A DNA stretch of 64,000 nucleotides, taken from positions 78,105-142,104 of the forward strand of contig NZ_RDQG01000006.1 in the NCBI RefSeq assembly GCF_003697815.1. The letters are read 5' to 3'. Position 1 is the first letter of the stretch; each line of letters starts with the position of its first letter. Below the pieces are notes generated by a model that was not told where the DNA came from, did no database searches, and saw only the letters and a program-made list of their open reading frames with translations. A program made the position numbers and the translations under genes. Positions 43,776 to 51,998 of this stretch are shown one piece after another. The stretch is from Halalkalicoccus subterraneus. Lineage in GTDB: Archaea > Halobacteriota > Halobacteria > Halobacteriales > Halalkalicoccaceae.

Positions 43776-44930
43776 CTACTCGATCGACGAGGGGGCGACG
43801 ACGTCGATCCCGTACTTGCCCTCAGTCACGGAGTCCCGCACGCCCTCCAGATCGGCGCTGATCGAGAGGGCGACCATCATGTGGAGGCGGGCCTTCCATG
43901 CGTTGAGGTCCTCCATGATGACGATCGGACTCTCCTCGTCGATGAGTCGGAGCGGTCCGTCGTGAACGCGTGTGGAGCGGGCGACCGGAATGCCGGCTTC
44001 AAGTGCTTCCTGACTCGCCTCGGTGATCGACGGTGAGGTCCCACCCCACCAGCCCGTCGCTTGGACGAGGATACCGTCGACGTCGTACTTACCCGCGCTC
44101 GCTTGTTCGATCAGATAGGCGTCGGCCCCGGCGCCGGTGGTGACGATCGGCACGACCATATCACAGGTCGCATCCAGATCGGCGTTCGCGAGGTTCGACG
44201 AGTAGCTCCCTGGTTCGCGGTACAAGACGAGCTGCTCGTCGGTGAAGACGGCGATCGGTCCTGCCGCGCCGGATTCGAACGTATCGACCTTCGTAGTGTG
44301 TGTTTTCGTCACGTCGCGTGCCGCATGGATCGTCTCGTTCAGGACGACGTAGACGCCGCTTGGTTCGTCTTTCAGGTGGAACTCCTCACGGGTGATCATT
44401 CGGGCCGCGGTCAGTAGGTTCGAGGGACCGTCGGCGCTCACGGCGTCTGCGGCGCGCATCGCTCCGACAAACGCGACGGGAATGTCGAGATCTAACACGA
44501 GATCGTTGAAGTAGGCGTCCTCCTCGATCGCGTCCGTGCCATGTGTGACGATCACGCCGGCCGCGCCGTCGGCTTCGGCCCGCTTGGCCGCTTTGGCCAC
44601 GCCGACGTAGTCCTCTACGAGCAGACTCGAGCTCCCTTTCTGGGCGACGCGGTCGACCTCGATATCAATGAAGTAATCCAGGACCGGCACGGCCTCAACG
44701 ATCGCGTCAGCCTCCTCGGAGACGGAGTAGCCCGAGCCTTCGGCCGCCTCTTCCGTGCTTGCGATCGTCCCGCCGGTCGTGACGAGCCTGACCAGTGGTC
44801 GGTCGCTTTTATCGGGTAGTTCGACGTCGGCGAGTAGCTCCTCTGTGGAGTCGGCGGCGGCCGTACCGGCCATCAGCCCTGCACTTCCGGCGGCGCCAGT
44901 GAGCTTGAGGAACGATCTCCTATTTGGCAT
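43776..44930 (-). CDS. Tat-exported type II L-asparaginase-like enzyme
   Basis: This 384-residue protein starts with a twin-arginine signal, N-R-R-S-F-L-K-L-T-G-A-A-G-S-A-G and a cleavage region G-T-A-A-A-D. Asparaginases hydrolyse asparagine to aspartate and ammonia. The first catalytic motif is T-T-G-G-T-I-A-S (Thr55 in this numbering) and the second V-T-H-G-T-D (Thr132-Asp133), both intact. The middle part E-E-D-A-Y agrees with the type II motif M-E-E-T-A-Y. ATG at 44930 gives a standard Tat n-region; an ATG at 44987 would add 19 AT-rich, basic codons. The mature enzyme should work outside the cell, perhaps for nitrogen scavenging. Confidence 0.88.
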   Translation of the reverse strand: MPNRRSFLKLTGAAGSAGLMAGTAAADSTEELLADVELPDKSDRPLVRLVTTGGTIASTEEAAEGSGYSVSEEADAIVEAVPVLDYFIDIEVDRVAQKGSSSLLVEDYVGVAKAAKRAEADGAAGVIVTHGTDAIEEDAYFNDLVLDLDIPVAFVGAMRAADAVSADGPSNLLTAARMITREEFHLKDEPSGVYVVLNETIHAARDVTKTHTTKVDTFESGAAGPIAVFTDEQLVLYREPGSYSSNLANADLDATCDMVVPIVTTGAGADAYLIEQASAGKYDVDGILVQATGWWGGTSPSITEASQEALEAGIPVARSTRVHDGPLRLIDEESPIVIMEDLNAWKARLHMMVALSISADLEGVRDSVTEGKYGIDVVAPSSIE

Positions 44931-45175
44931 AAAACTTCCAGATTCGCTAGTATCTGTTTTACTTTTTGTCTGAGTACGTTTTTTCATTCGGCAGATCGAG
45001 ACAAACAGGGTGTTAGAATAAAACCTCGGTATGGGGCAAAACTGGGGAGTGGGGGTTGGTGTGGGGATTGTTCAACACCCAGGTCCGTCATTGGAGTTCA
45101 GACCGTGTTCTCGTCGCTTTTCTCTGGTCTCGGTTGAGTAAGAGGACGTTCTCTAAGCGGGTTGTCTACGGTATA

Positions 45176-46636
45176 TCACCTATCTGGTAGAGTCTTGCTC
45201 GCGTACTCTCTGACTATCTCTACGGGGATGTAGCCCGCCGTGACGTTCAATGAGAGGAAAATAATGAATCCGAGTGGCGGGAAGACAAGCAGGGAGACTA
45301 ACGGCGAGAGGTTAACGAGCGAGACGATCGCGATGAATACGGCGAAGAACGCGATCTGCACTCCAATCAGTTTGACCGCCCAGCTGAGGGGGACGACTTC
45401 GAGTGGGGAACGCCTCCATAGGAGGACGTTCCCGACGAAGATCGCGACATACGAGACACCCGTTCCGATCCCCGCCCCTATGATACCATACTCAGGGATC
45501 AAAAGGAGATTCAAGACGAGATTGACTACCAGCCCGAGCACGGTGATAAATTCCGATTCGCGAACCCAACCTGTTGCGTGTAACACTGGTGTGACCACCC
45601 GTGTTGTCCCCAAAAAGAACGTCCCGACGAGGAGGATCTGCAGCGTGGTTGATGACTCTACGTAGTTGGGCCCGAAGTAGACGCTGAGGAACGGTTCCGC
45701 GAGGGCGAACAAACCGATTCCAAACAGCGATAGTGACAGGACAGCGTATTTAACACCTTCCTGTAGATTTCTGTTGATCGTGTCCGTCCTATCGTTTGAC
45801 CACAGATGTGCCGTATGCTGTAAGAACGCTGCCTGGATTACTGATGGAACGAACCAGATCATCTCTGCAGGAACGATCGCGCTCTGATAAAGTGCGGCCG
45901 CGTTCTGTCCATTGAAGAACTCGACGAGGAGGATATCGGTTCTATACAACAGTAGTGCGCTCACACCGCCGATAAGCTGGTAGCCGCCGAACGAGACAAT
46001 CTCGCGCCCATATTTGGAAACGTCGTCTCTCGATGGAAGATTGAACGGGATCCTACTGCTCAGTACAACTAAACCGATTACACTGAGAAGGACGAATGAG
46101 AGCGTATAGCCCACGAATACACCGACAACCCCGTATCCGACGTACGCGAGTAGTAGTGCAGCTGCGCTGTAAATCAACTGACGGCTGATATTTAGTATCT
46201 CGGCGATCGATTCGCGCTGCACACCGTAGAACGCGGATCTGACGACAGCATACACGTTTCCAAAGAACACGACAATAATGATGGCCCAAATGTAAGGGAC
46301 ATACGTTGAGGGAACGATTCCCAATTCGGCCGAGAGGGATATTGCGGCAATCGTCAGCGCCGCGTAGACGACGCTGATCAGTAACGATACAGAGACGACC
46401 TTTGATACCCGCTGTCGGTCGTCTTTCCCATCACCAACTACCTTTCTGGTTGCATCGAAGAGCCCGCCTTTCGCGATAAGCGTGACAATGCTGAACCCTG
46501 CCATTATCGTCGCAAATAACCCGTACTGTGACTGTGAGATAATTCGTACGAGAATTGGTGTAAAGAGAATTCCGACGAGTAGCGTCAGAACACGTCCCGA
46601 AAGGATAGAAGCGATCGACCGCAGTAACGATGGCAT
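45176..46636 (-). CDS. Polysaccharide flippase (Wzx/MOP family)
   Basis: This 486-residue protein has the 12-14 spans of the MOP superfamily flippases that carry lipid-linked glycans across the membrane. The start L-L-R-S-I-A-S-I-L-S-G-R-V, then F-T-P-I-L-V-R-I-I-S-Q-S-Q-Y-G, is typical of the Wzx/RfbX opening. Late in the sequence L-L-I-P-E-Y-G-I-I-G-A-G-I-G-T is the usual second-half repeat. ATG at 46636 fits the N-terminal opening; upstream frame belongs to other sequence. It opens the large polysaccharide island at 45-64 kb, on the same strand as the pyruvyl transferase and GT4 genes upstream. Confidence 0.9.
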   Translation of the reverse strand: MPSLLRSIASILSGRVLTLLVGILFTPILVRIISQSQYGLFATIMAGFSIVTLIAKGGLFDATRKVVGDGKDDRQRVSKVVSVSLLISVVYAALTIAAISLSAELGIVPSTYVPYIWAIIIVVFFGNVYAVVRSAFYGVQRESIAEILNISRQLIYSAAALLLAYVGYGVVGVFVGYTLSFVLLSVIGLVVLSSRIPFNLPSRDDVSKYGREIVSFGGYQLIGGVSALLLYRTDILLVEFFNGQNAAALYQSAIVPAEMIWFVPSVIQAAFLQHTAHLWSNDRTDTINRNLQEGVKYAVLSLSLFGIGLFALAEPFLSVYFGPNYVESSTTLQILLVGTFFLGTTRVVTPVLHATGWVRESEFITVLGLVVNLVLNLLLIPEYGIIGAGIGTGVSYVAIFVGNVLLWRRSPLEVVPLSWAVKLIGVQIAFFAVFIAIVSLVNLSPLVSLLVFPPLGFIIFLSLNVTAGYIPVEIVREYASKTLPDR

Positions 46637-46721
46637 AATGTGATGGTTGTCGCCCTGCCCGAAACTTAGTTCAAATGATTTGGTGTTAATTATATATTGA
46701 ATCGGTGATCTAAACACTGAA

Positions 46722-47750
46722 TCACTCTGCAGCCTCGAATAGCAGATCGAAGTTCTCTCTCGCAGCTGTCCGAAGCCGGTCAACGCCCGATGGTGAGACG
46801 AACTCGATCTTAATGTCTTTATGTGGCTTGTAGTACGGTAGATCGAGACGCTCTGCGACCTCTTCGACTTTCGGCTCATATGCTAACGGCAGGATGGGCT
46901 TCCTACAAATCGACGCGAAGACAAGCGAGTGGTATCGTGTGGCGACCATTCGTTCGACGTTTGAAACCCGCTTAAGCGTCTTCTCGACGGAGAACGTATA
47001 CGGCCAGATCGGGATATCAAGGTATTTCTGTGCGAACTTCTCGTCTTTCGGCGTGAACGGGATGAATACTGGATTATCAACAAATTTGCATATTCGTTTT
47101 ATATTCTCGATATACCGCTCGGTCGCGTTCTCTAAATCGGTGTAGCCAAAGTGGTCTCTCAGTGCACTTTCCGACATATCCTCTTTTTCTCCGAAGTATG
47201 GTCGGAAGTTTATCCCTGTTCGATCTGAGGTCGGCTCTTGGGGATCATCGTAGAGCCAAACAGGACATGCTGTGACAGTGACGTCCGTGTCACAGACGGC
47301 TTCGATGTTCGATTTCGACCATTCGTCACGAACCGTGATTAGGTCCAATTCCGGGAGTACGCGCGACGCCAGATCGCGCCCCTCCGGTGACTGGAAGCCG
47401 GGGACACCGACACCGATGGCGAACGCCTTTTTACCGCCAGTTGCGTACGCCAGACGCGTTTTGAGATGCTCCGTGCCGTACCAGTCGTGCAGGACACCGC
47501 CGCCACCGAGGACCCTATTCGGCGCATTACTGCTCTCTGTCGTGTGGTTAAACATCTCGACGCTTCTCCCTCTTGCCTGTATCTCTTCATAGAAGCGTTC
47601 TCCCAGAGCTTTATCTCCGATGTTACCCGTCCCATAACTGCCCTGTATACCGAAGTCATGCGATCTTCGCAGCCGAATTTGCGTGCTGATTTCGTCCATC
47701 GCTTCGGCGGGATTCCTTAATCCGTACGATAAGTCACTAATTGAATACAT
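46722..47750 (-). CDS. Polysaccharide pyruvyl transferase family protein
   Basis: This 342-residue protein belongs to the WcaK/CsaB pyruvyl-transferase family, which adds pyruvate from PEP to sugars of surface polysaccharides. It contains G-S-Y-G-T-G-N-I-G-D-K-A-L (about residues 37-49), the family's N-terminal nucleotide-like loop, G-G-G-G-V-L-H-D-W in the middle, and late V-A-T-R-Y-H-S-L-V-F-A (about 274-284), where the conserved H-S/G-x-H-type His is the known essential residue region. The acceptor sugar is unknown. It lies 85 bases upstream of the flippase start. Confidence 0.85.
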   Translation of the reverse strand: MYSISDLSYGLRNPAEAMDEISTQIRLRRSHDFGIQGSYGTGNIGDKALGERFYEEIQARGRSVEMFNHTTESSNAPNRVLGGGGVLHDWYGTEHLKTRLAYATGGKKAFAIGVGVPGFQSPEGRDLASRVLPELDLITVRDEWSKSNIEAVCDTDVTVTACPVWLYDDPQEPTSDRTGINFRPYFGEKEDMSESALRDHFGYTDLENATERYIENIKRICKFVDNPVFIPFTPKDEKFAQKYLDIPIWPYTFSVEKTLKRVSNVERMVATRYHSLVFASICRKPILPLAYEPKVEEVAERLDLPYYKPHKDIKIEFVSPSGVDRLRTAARENFDLLFEAAE

Positions 47751-47860
47751 GATGTATGTGATTTCTCTACTTCACTTGATTGTTTGGCTTCGCGAGACCG
47801 CTGTCCACGTAGCTGCGCCGACCTTGGATCGCAAAAAACGAACTCTTCGTTCAGAGCCCA

Positions 47861-49051
47861 TCAACGCGTGATTATCTCCTTGAACACTCGCTCTAGCTTG
47901 TCGACCGCCTTTTCTGGGGTGAGGTTTTCTCTGACGTGTTCCCTACCTGCTGTTGCAAGCTCGTCGCGGTACTCAGTGTCTTTGAGCAACGTTTTAACCG
48001 CGTCAGCCGTTGCACCCGGATCTCTCGGCGGTGTCAGCAGCCCAGTCTCCCCATCGGTGATGAGTTCTGGAACAGCCGAAACGGTCGTTGAGACACAAGC
48101 CGTGTTCATCGTCATAGCCTCTTTGAGGACAACTGGTGCAGCGTCACGGTCACCGTTTTCGGCTATTATGCAGGGCAGTAGGAAAATCGCGGCCTCGTCA
48201 TATTCTTTCGATAGTTGGTCGTCAGATATTTGCTGTAGGATTTCGATATTTTTTTCTATACCGTATTCCCGTATCAGGCTGCGAATTTTCGGCTCTATAT
48301 TCCCCTCTCCGACGATATGGTATTCTACGTCGGGATACTCCTCTACTACCTTCGCTATGGCTTCGATTGAGTATGAATACCCTTTCTTTTCGGCGAACCG
48401 TCCAACGGTCAATACCCTATTTGGGACAGTCCCCCCCGTTGGCTCCCTGTTTCCAAGCTGTGAAACCGCTGGAACGACGTTGATAGACGTGTCTGGTAGG
48501 TAGTGTTCTTCGATGTATCGTTTGTTATACTCAGTAGGCGAGATGATATGATTAACGCTGTTAAACAGTATCTCTAGGGCGTCGTAGTCCGGATCGGCGA
48601 ACAGCCCGAATGCATGGGGTACGACCGAAATCGGGATCTCGTGCTTTCGAGCGACGTAGACAAGAGGGAGCCGACGTACGTTCGTAAAGTGGGCGTGGAT
48701 GAGATCAGGGTGGAATTCTAACTTGGTGAGAAAATTCTCGAACTCTGATAGTAGATGTGCGTTGAAGAACTTACTTGGCACGTTCAGTGAACTCTCTCCA
48801 AATCGGTAAAATGACGGGTTTGAAAAGCTCTGGAGCACGTTTTTTGCACACTGATATGTCAGTTGAGGGGGTCCCGCGTGGTACACCGGAAGATTGAGAT
48901 TATCGATTTCCTTGTGGGTAGTCTCTTCCATCGGGTCTGTATGTGCAAAAACTACAACGTTGTGGCCGCGCGATTTGAGTTCGTAGATTTCGTTTAGAAT
49001 GAATGACTCTGACAGCTTCGGGAACCTGAACGCGGAGTATACGATGTTCAT
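47861..49051 (-). CDS. GT4-family glycosyltransferase
   Basis: This 396-residue protein begins M-N-I-V-Y-S-A-F-R-F-P-K-L-S-E-S-F-I, the F-P-x-L-S-E-x-F-I form of GT4 enzymes related to colanic-acid WcaL. The second domain has V-G-R-F-A-E-K-K-G-Y-S, I-V-G-E-G-N, and the donor site L-P-C-I-I-A-E-N-G-D-R-D-A-A-P-V-V-L-K-E-A, including the conserved glutamates. ATG at 49051 is preferred over GTG at 49063. It follows, in the same direction, the GT2 gene at 49-50 kb and is probably part of the same glycan locus. Confidence 0.9.
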   Translation of the reverse strand: MNIVYSAFRFPKLSESFILNEIYELKSRGHNVVVFAHTDPMEETTHKEIDNLNLPVYHAGPPQLTYQCAKNVLQSFSNPSFYRFGESSLNVPSKFFNAHLLSEFENFLTKLEFHPDLIHAHFTNVRRLPLVYVARKHEIPISVVPHAFGLFADPDYDALEILFNSVNHIISPTEYNKRYIEEHYLPDTSINVVPAVSQLGNREPTGGTVPNRVLTVGRFAEKKGYSYSIEAIAKVVEEYPDVEYHIVGEGNIEPKIRSLIREYGIEKNIEILQQISDDQLSKEYDEAAIFLLPCIIAENGDRDAAPVVLKEAMTMNTACVSTTVSAVPELITDGETGLLTPPRDPGATADAVKTLLKDTEYRDELATAGREHVRENLTPEKAVDKLERVFKEIITR

Positions 49052-49081
49052 AGATGTTTGCACTTACTTATCCTCAATATT

Positions 49082-50074
49082 CTATGCATATCTGTTCATC
49101 TCGCTTTTGTGTATAAATCCATACCTGTGGCAATCTATATGAAATTGTACTTTATAGATCAGGTTTCTCCCTCTTTCTCCAGCGATAAGAGTCGCTGTAA
49201 GTGGGAAGATATCCACTATTTTCCACTCTGGGCTGTTTTTTTCCTCGTTAATAACTACCGATACTGCCTGCTGTGTTTTTCCTTGTTCTATCCTTTCACA
49301 CGCTTTCGATCGGTATATTATCGCTAGTCGTCTCTCACTAAATTTCTTGATGTAATCTTCTCCGAAATAGTCGATCATGTCCTCCCCGTGCTCGTTGAGA
49401 AACATCTGTAGACCATCAAACCTCCCACAATAGTCATCCCCAATCTGATCATGCCTTCCGGTATTTTTAATCACCAGTCGCTCATCAACGTACGCGACGA
49501 CTGAATCTTTTGCCATCCTGACCAGCATATCGTACTCTTGAAAGCTCGGGAAATTGGGGTTAAATCCTCCTGATTCCTCAATACAGCTCTGTTTAATCAA
49601 GAGTTGAGATGTCATAATGTTCATCCAGCCTGATAATAGATCCTTGTGGATGTCTCCCTCCCGGAGATCGTGGGGCTTTAATAGCAACTGAGATGAGGAA
49701 CTCAATCCCTTGAGATAATCACAGTAGACAATGTCTATGTCCTTGTCCGATGCCTCTATTTTGTTTACCTGTTTTTCGATCTTATCAAGACGCCATTCAT
49801 CATCGGAGTCGAGAAATGCGATATAATCACCTTCTGCGTGCTCTATACCCGTATTCCTTGCTACACTGCCTCCTTTATTATTTTCATGCCGTATATATAT
49901 TATATTTTTGCAGTCAAAAGAATTCACGACTTCTTTTATATCTTCTTCAGATCCATCATCGACAATTATTATCTCTATGTTCTTATATGTCTGACTATTA
50001 ACGCTATCTATCGCATTTGATAATAAACATCTTCTATTATATGTAGGTATTATTACACTTACGGGGCCCGACAT
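49082..50074 (-). CDS. GT2-family glycosyltransferase
   Basis: This 330-residue GT-A enzyme has V-S-V-I-I-P-T-Y-N-R-R at residue 5, I-I-V-D-D-G-S-E-E, G-G-S-V-A-R-N-T-G and F-L-D-S-D-D-E-W (the acidic donor site), then F-Q-E-Y-D-M-L-V-R-M as the catalytic base region. The DNA is clearly AT-richer and less acidic-coding than the surrounding GC-rich genes, suggesting acquisition by transfer. No membrane span is seen. It probably extends the same glycan as the neighbouring GT4. Confidence 0.9.
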   Translation of the reverse strand: MSGPVSVIIPTYNRRCLLSNAIDSVNSQTYKNIEIIIVDDGSEEDIKEVVNSFDCKNIIYIRHENNKGGSVARNTGIEHAEGDYIAFLDSDDEWRLDKIEKQVNKIEASDKDIDIVYCDYLKGLSSSSQLLLKPHDLREGDIHKDLLSGWMNIMTSQLLIKQSCIEESGGFNPNFPSFQEYDMLVRMAKDSVVAYVDERLVIKNTGRHDQIGDDYCGRFDGLQMFLNEHGEDMIDYFGEDYIKKFSERRLAIIYRSKACERIEQGKTQQAVSVVINEEKNSPEWKIVDIFPLTATLIAGERGRNLIYKVQFHIDCHRYGFIHKSEMNRYA

Positions 50075-50176
50075 ATTTTATTAAGTCATATTTTGATGGT
50101 GTTATAAATGTTGTTTTCTCCCAGCGTTTTGGACTTCGTGAAACTAGTCATCCGATATAGCCAGTCGTCTTTACTA

Positions 50177-50193
50177 ACCAGTCAGAGACTGGT
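50177..50193. repeat. Perfect 17-base palindrome
   Basis: ACCAGTC-AGA-GACTGGT has seven-base arms and a three-base centre. It lies 103 bases upstream of the GT2 start and 69 bases from a flippase remnant. It may be an operator or a relic of a recombination event; nothing decides between these. Confidence 0.4.
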
Positions 50194-50261
50194 GATGGGA
50201 CGCACTGTAGGAGTGGGATTACTTGTCCGGCTGTGATAGCCCCTGTTCGCAACGCGAGTGT

Positions 50262-50735
50262 AGAATAAACTATGAAACCAGCCGGGGGACGATTACAAGC
50301 GATAGTAATCCCGAACTAATAGTATACGATATCCCAAAAATGACGACTGTAGATATAGCAGCAGTAGTGATAACTCGGAGAAGACGAAGATCACTAAATG
50401 GATCGTAACCGATCCAACGGGCAATAACGCTGTGGAATGTGACCAGTGACTATAGCAATATTTGTTGCGACAGCCGCCACAGCCATTCCATATTGAGGAA
50501 TGAGCAAGAGATTCAATGCGAGATTGATCACTGTAGCGGTCCCGGTTACAACGATGAGCGCTTGGAGTTTACTTTACCTTGTCCAATCACATAGATTGGT
50601 CTCGCAAGTGCGAACCCAAGGACACCGGGGAGGAGGAGCAAAAGTGGTGCCACCGCGTCGCCGAATTCTCCTCTGAAGTACAATTGCATGAACGGGATTG
50701 CAAGCGCTGTAATTCCGAAGAGTAACTTAAAATGT
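50262..50735 (-). pseudogene. Remnant of a second Wzx-type flippase gene
   Basis: On the minus strand this stretch matches, base by base with substitutions and small gaps, the C-terminal third of the intact flippase at 51999-53510. Examples are the shared runs agccattccatattgaggaa (50480-50499) and tgcatgaacggg, and accgcgtcgccgaattct. No open frame spans it; there are stops and frameshifts, and both ends stop abruptly near 50262 and 50735. It is thus a decayed paralogue, with the PQQ-like gene now placed between it and the intact copy. Confidence 0.8.
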
Positions 50736-50762
50736 TATAACCTGTAGTTTTAATAGATTCCC

Positions 50763-51989
50763 GTGCCAGAATCGTTTATGCAACTTCTTACCGATTCAAG
50801 TGTCCCCTGTGCGACCCATATGTATGATAAACTTAGAACTGGGCAGGCCAAAAATTCAATCAAGGATTCATGTTCACCAGAATTAGCTTGGAAAACACGT
50901 CTCCCTAATTTCCCAGCGAAAGCACCCGAGTCTACACCGGTATTTGATTCTTCAGGAAACATATATTTTGGATGTCATGATGGCAACCTATATTCATTAT
51001 CGCCATCTGGTGATGTTAGATGGAGTTTTATGACTAATAAGAAAATCTTCGGAGGGCCATTAATTACAGATTCTAATAGTATAATAGTAGCTAGTGGAAA
51101 TGGATATCTCCATTCAATCACTACAGATGGGACACATGAATGGGCATATGATATTTCAGAAGAATACAGGTCAAAAAAGGAATGGGCTAAGTCGTTTTTT
51201 TCAATTCTGCCGGGATCTATAGACTACAGTAAACACTCTCTACGGCGAATATTATGTTGGTCTTCTCCTAATATTGACTCAGAAGGGAATCTCTATATTA
51301 CTGGATTTGGTGAAGGGATTCATTCAGTAGACGCTGCTACGGGTGAACAAAACTGGAGTTATGATCTGGGAGTTCCTAGATTCCATACAGGAGGTGCTGC
51401 AATTGATAAATCAGATAATATATATGTGCCATCTCAGCGAGGAGTGCTATATTGTTTCGATACAGCTGGGAATGTGATTTGGAAATACAAAATTAAGAAA
51501 TCACACGATACTTGGGCAGCTCCTTCGATTGATCTTCAGAACGGATATATTTACCAAACATCATCATTCTTATCCCAGAAAGGTCAAATATCTGCAATTA
51601 GTCAAAACGGAGAACTAATCTGGGAAACAACTATTGACGAAGGGATCCGTGGGACAGCATCAATCAGCCATCAGGATTATGTGGTTATATGTGGACTGAA
51701 TGGTACAGTCTATTTTATAGGGAAAGAACAAGGAAGGATATATCGAAAAATAAATCTCAGTAACGCTCCTAGGGCAATGTGGACAAGTGCGAGTATAGAT
51801 CGCTCAGGGAATATATTAATTGGGATAAAAGAATCATTTCACCAAGGATCACTCGTGTGTATCCAATCTAATGGTAGAATAAAATGGTCGGAGAACATTG
51901 GGAAAGCCTATGCAACCCCTATCATTGGCACCGAAGGAGAAATTTATATTGGATCTTGGAAAGGTGAGTTCTATTGCTATACAACATAA
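50763..51989 (+). CDS. PQQ-like beta-propeller repeat protein
   Basis: This 408-residue protein consists of about seven repeats of about 40 residues, each with a blade pattern such as D-S-S-G-N-I-Y-F-G-C-H-D-G-N-L-Y-S-L, V-A-S-G-N-G-Y-L-H-S-I, and E-G-E-I-Y-I-G-S-W-K-G-E-F. These are the Trp-docking PQQ/PQQ-like propeller blades, but the enzyme-type PQQ dehydrogenase residues are not present, so it is a binding or structural protein. No signal peptide is visible. The start is GTG at 50763 or ATG at 50778. The gene is AT-rich and lies convergently against the flippase, ten bases apart, in an island of transferred genes. Confidence 0.8.
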   Translation: MPESFMQLLTDSSVPCATHMYDKLRTGQAKNSIKDSCSPELAWKTRLPNFPAKAPESTPVFDSSGNIYFGCHDGNLYSLSPSGDVRWSFMTNKKIFGGPLITDSNSIIVASGNGYLHSITTDGTHEWAYDISEEYRSKKEWAKSFFSILPGSIDYSKHSLRRILCWSSPNIDSEGNLYITGFGEGIHSVDAATGEQNWSYDLGVPRFHTGGAAIDKSDNIYVPSQRGVLYCFDTAGNVIWKYKIKKSHDTWAAPSIDLQNGYIYQTSSFLSQKGQISAISQNGELIWETTIDEGIRGTASISHQDYVVICGLNGTVYFIGKEQGRIYRKINLSNAPRAMWTSASIDRSGNILIGIKESFHQGSLVCIQSNGRIKWSENIGKAYATPIIGTEGEIYIGSWKGEFYCYTT

Positions 51990-51998
51990 ATTAGATTG

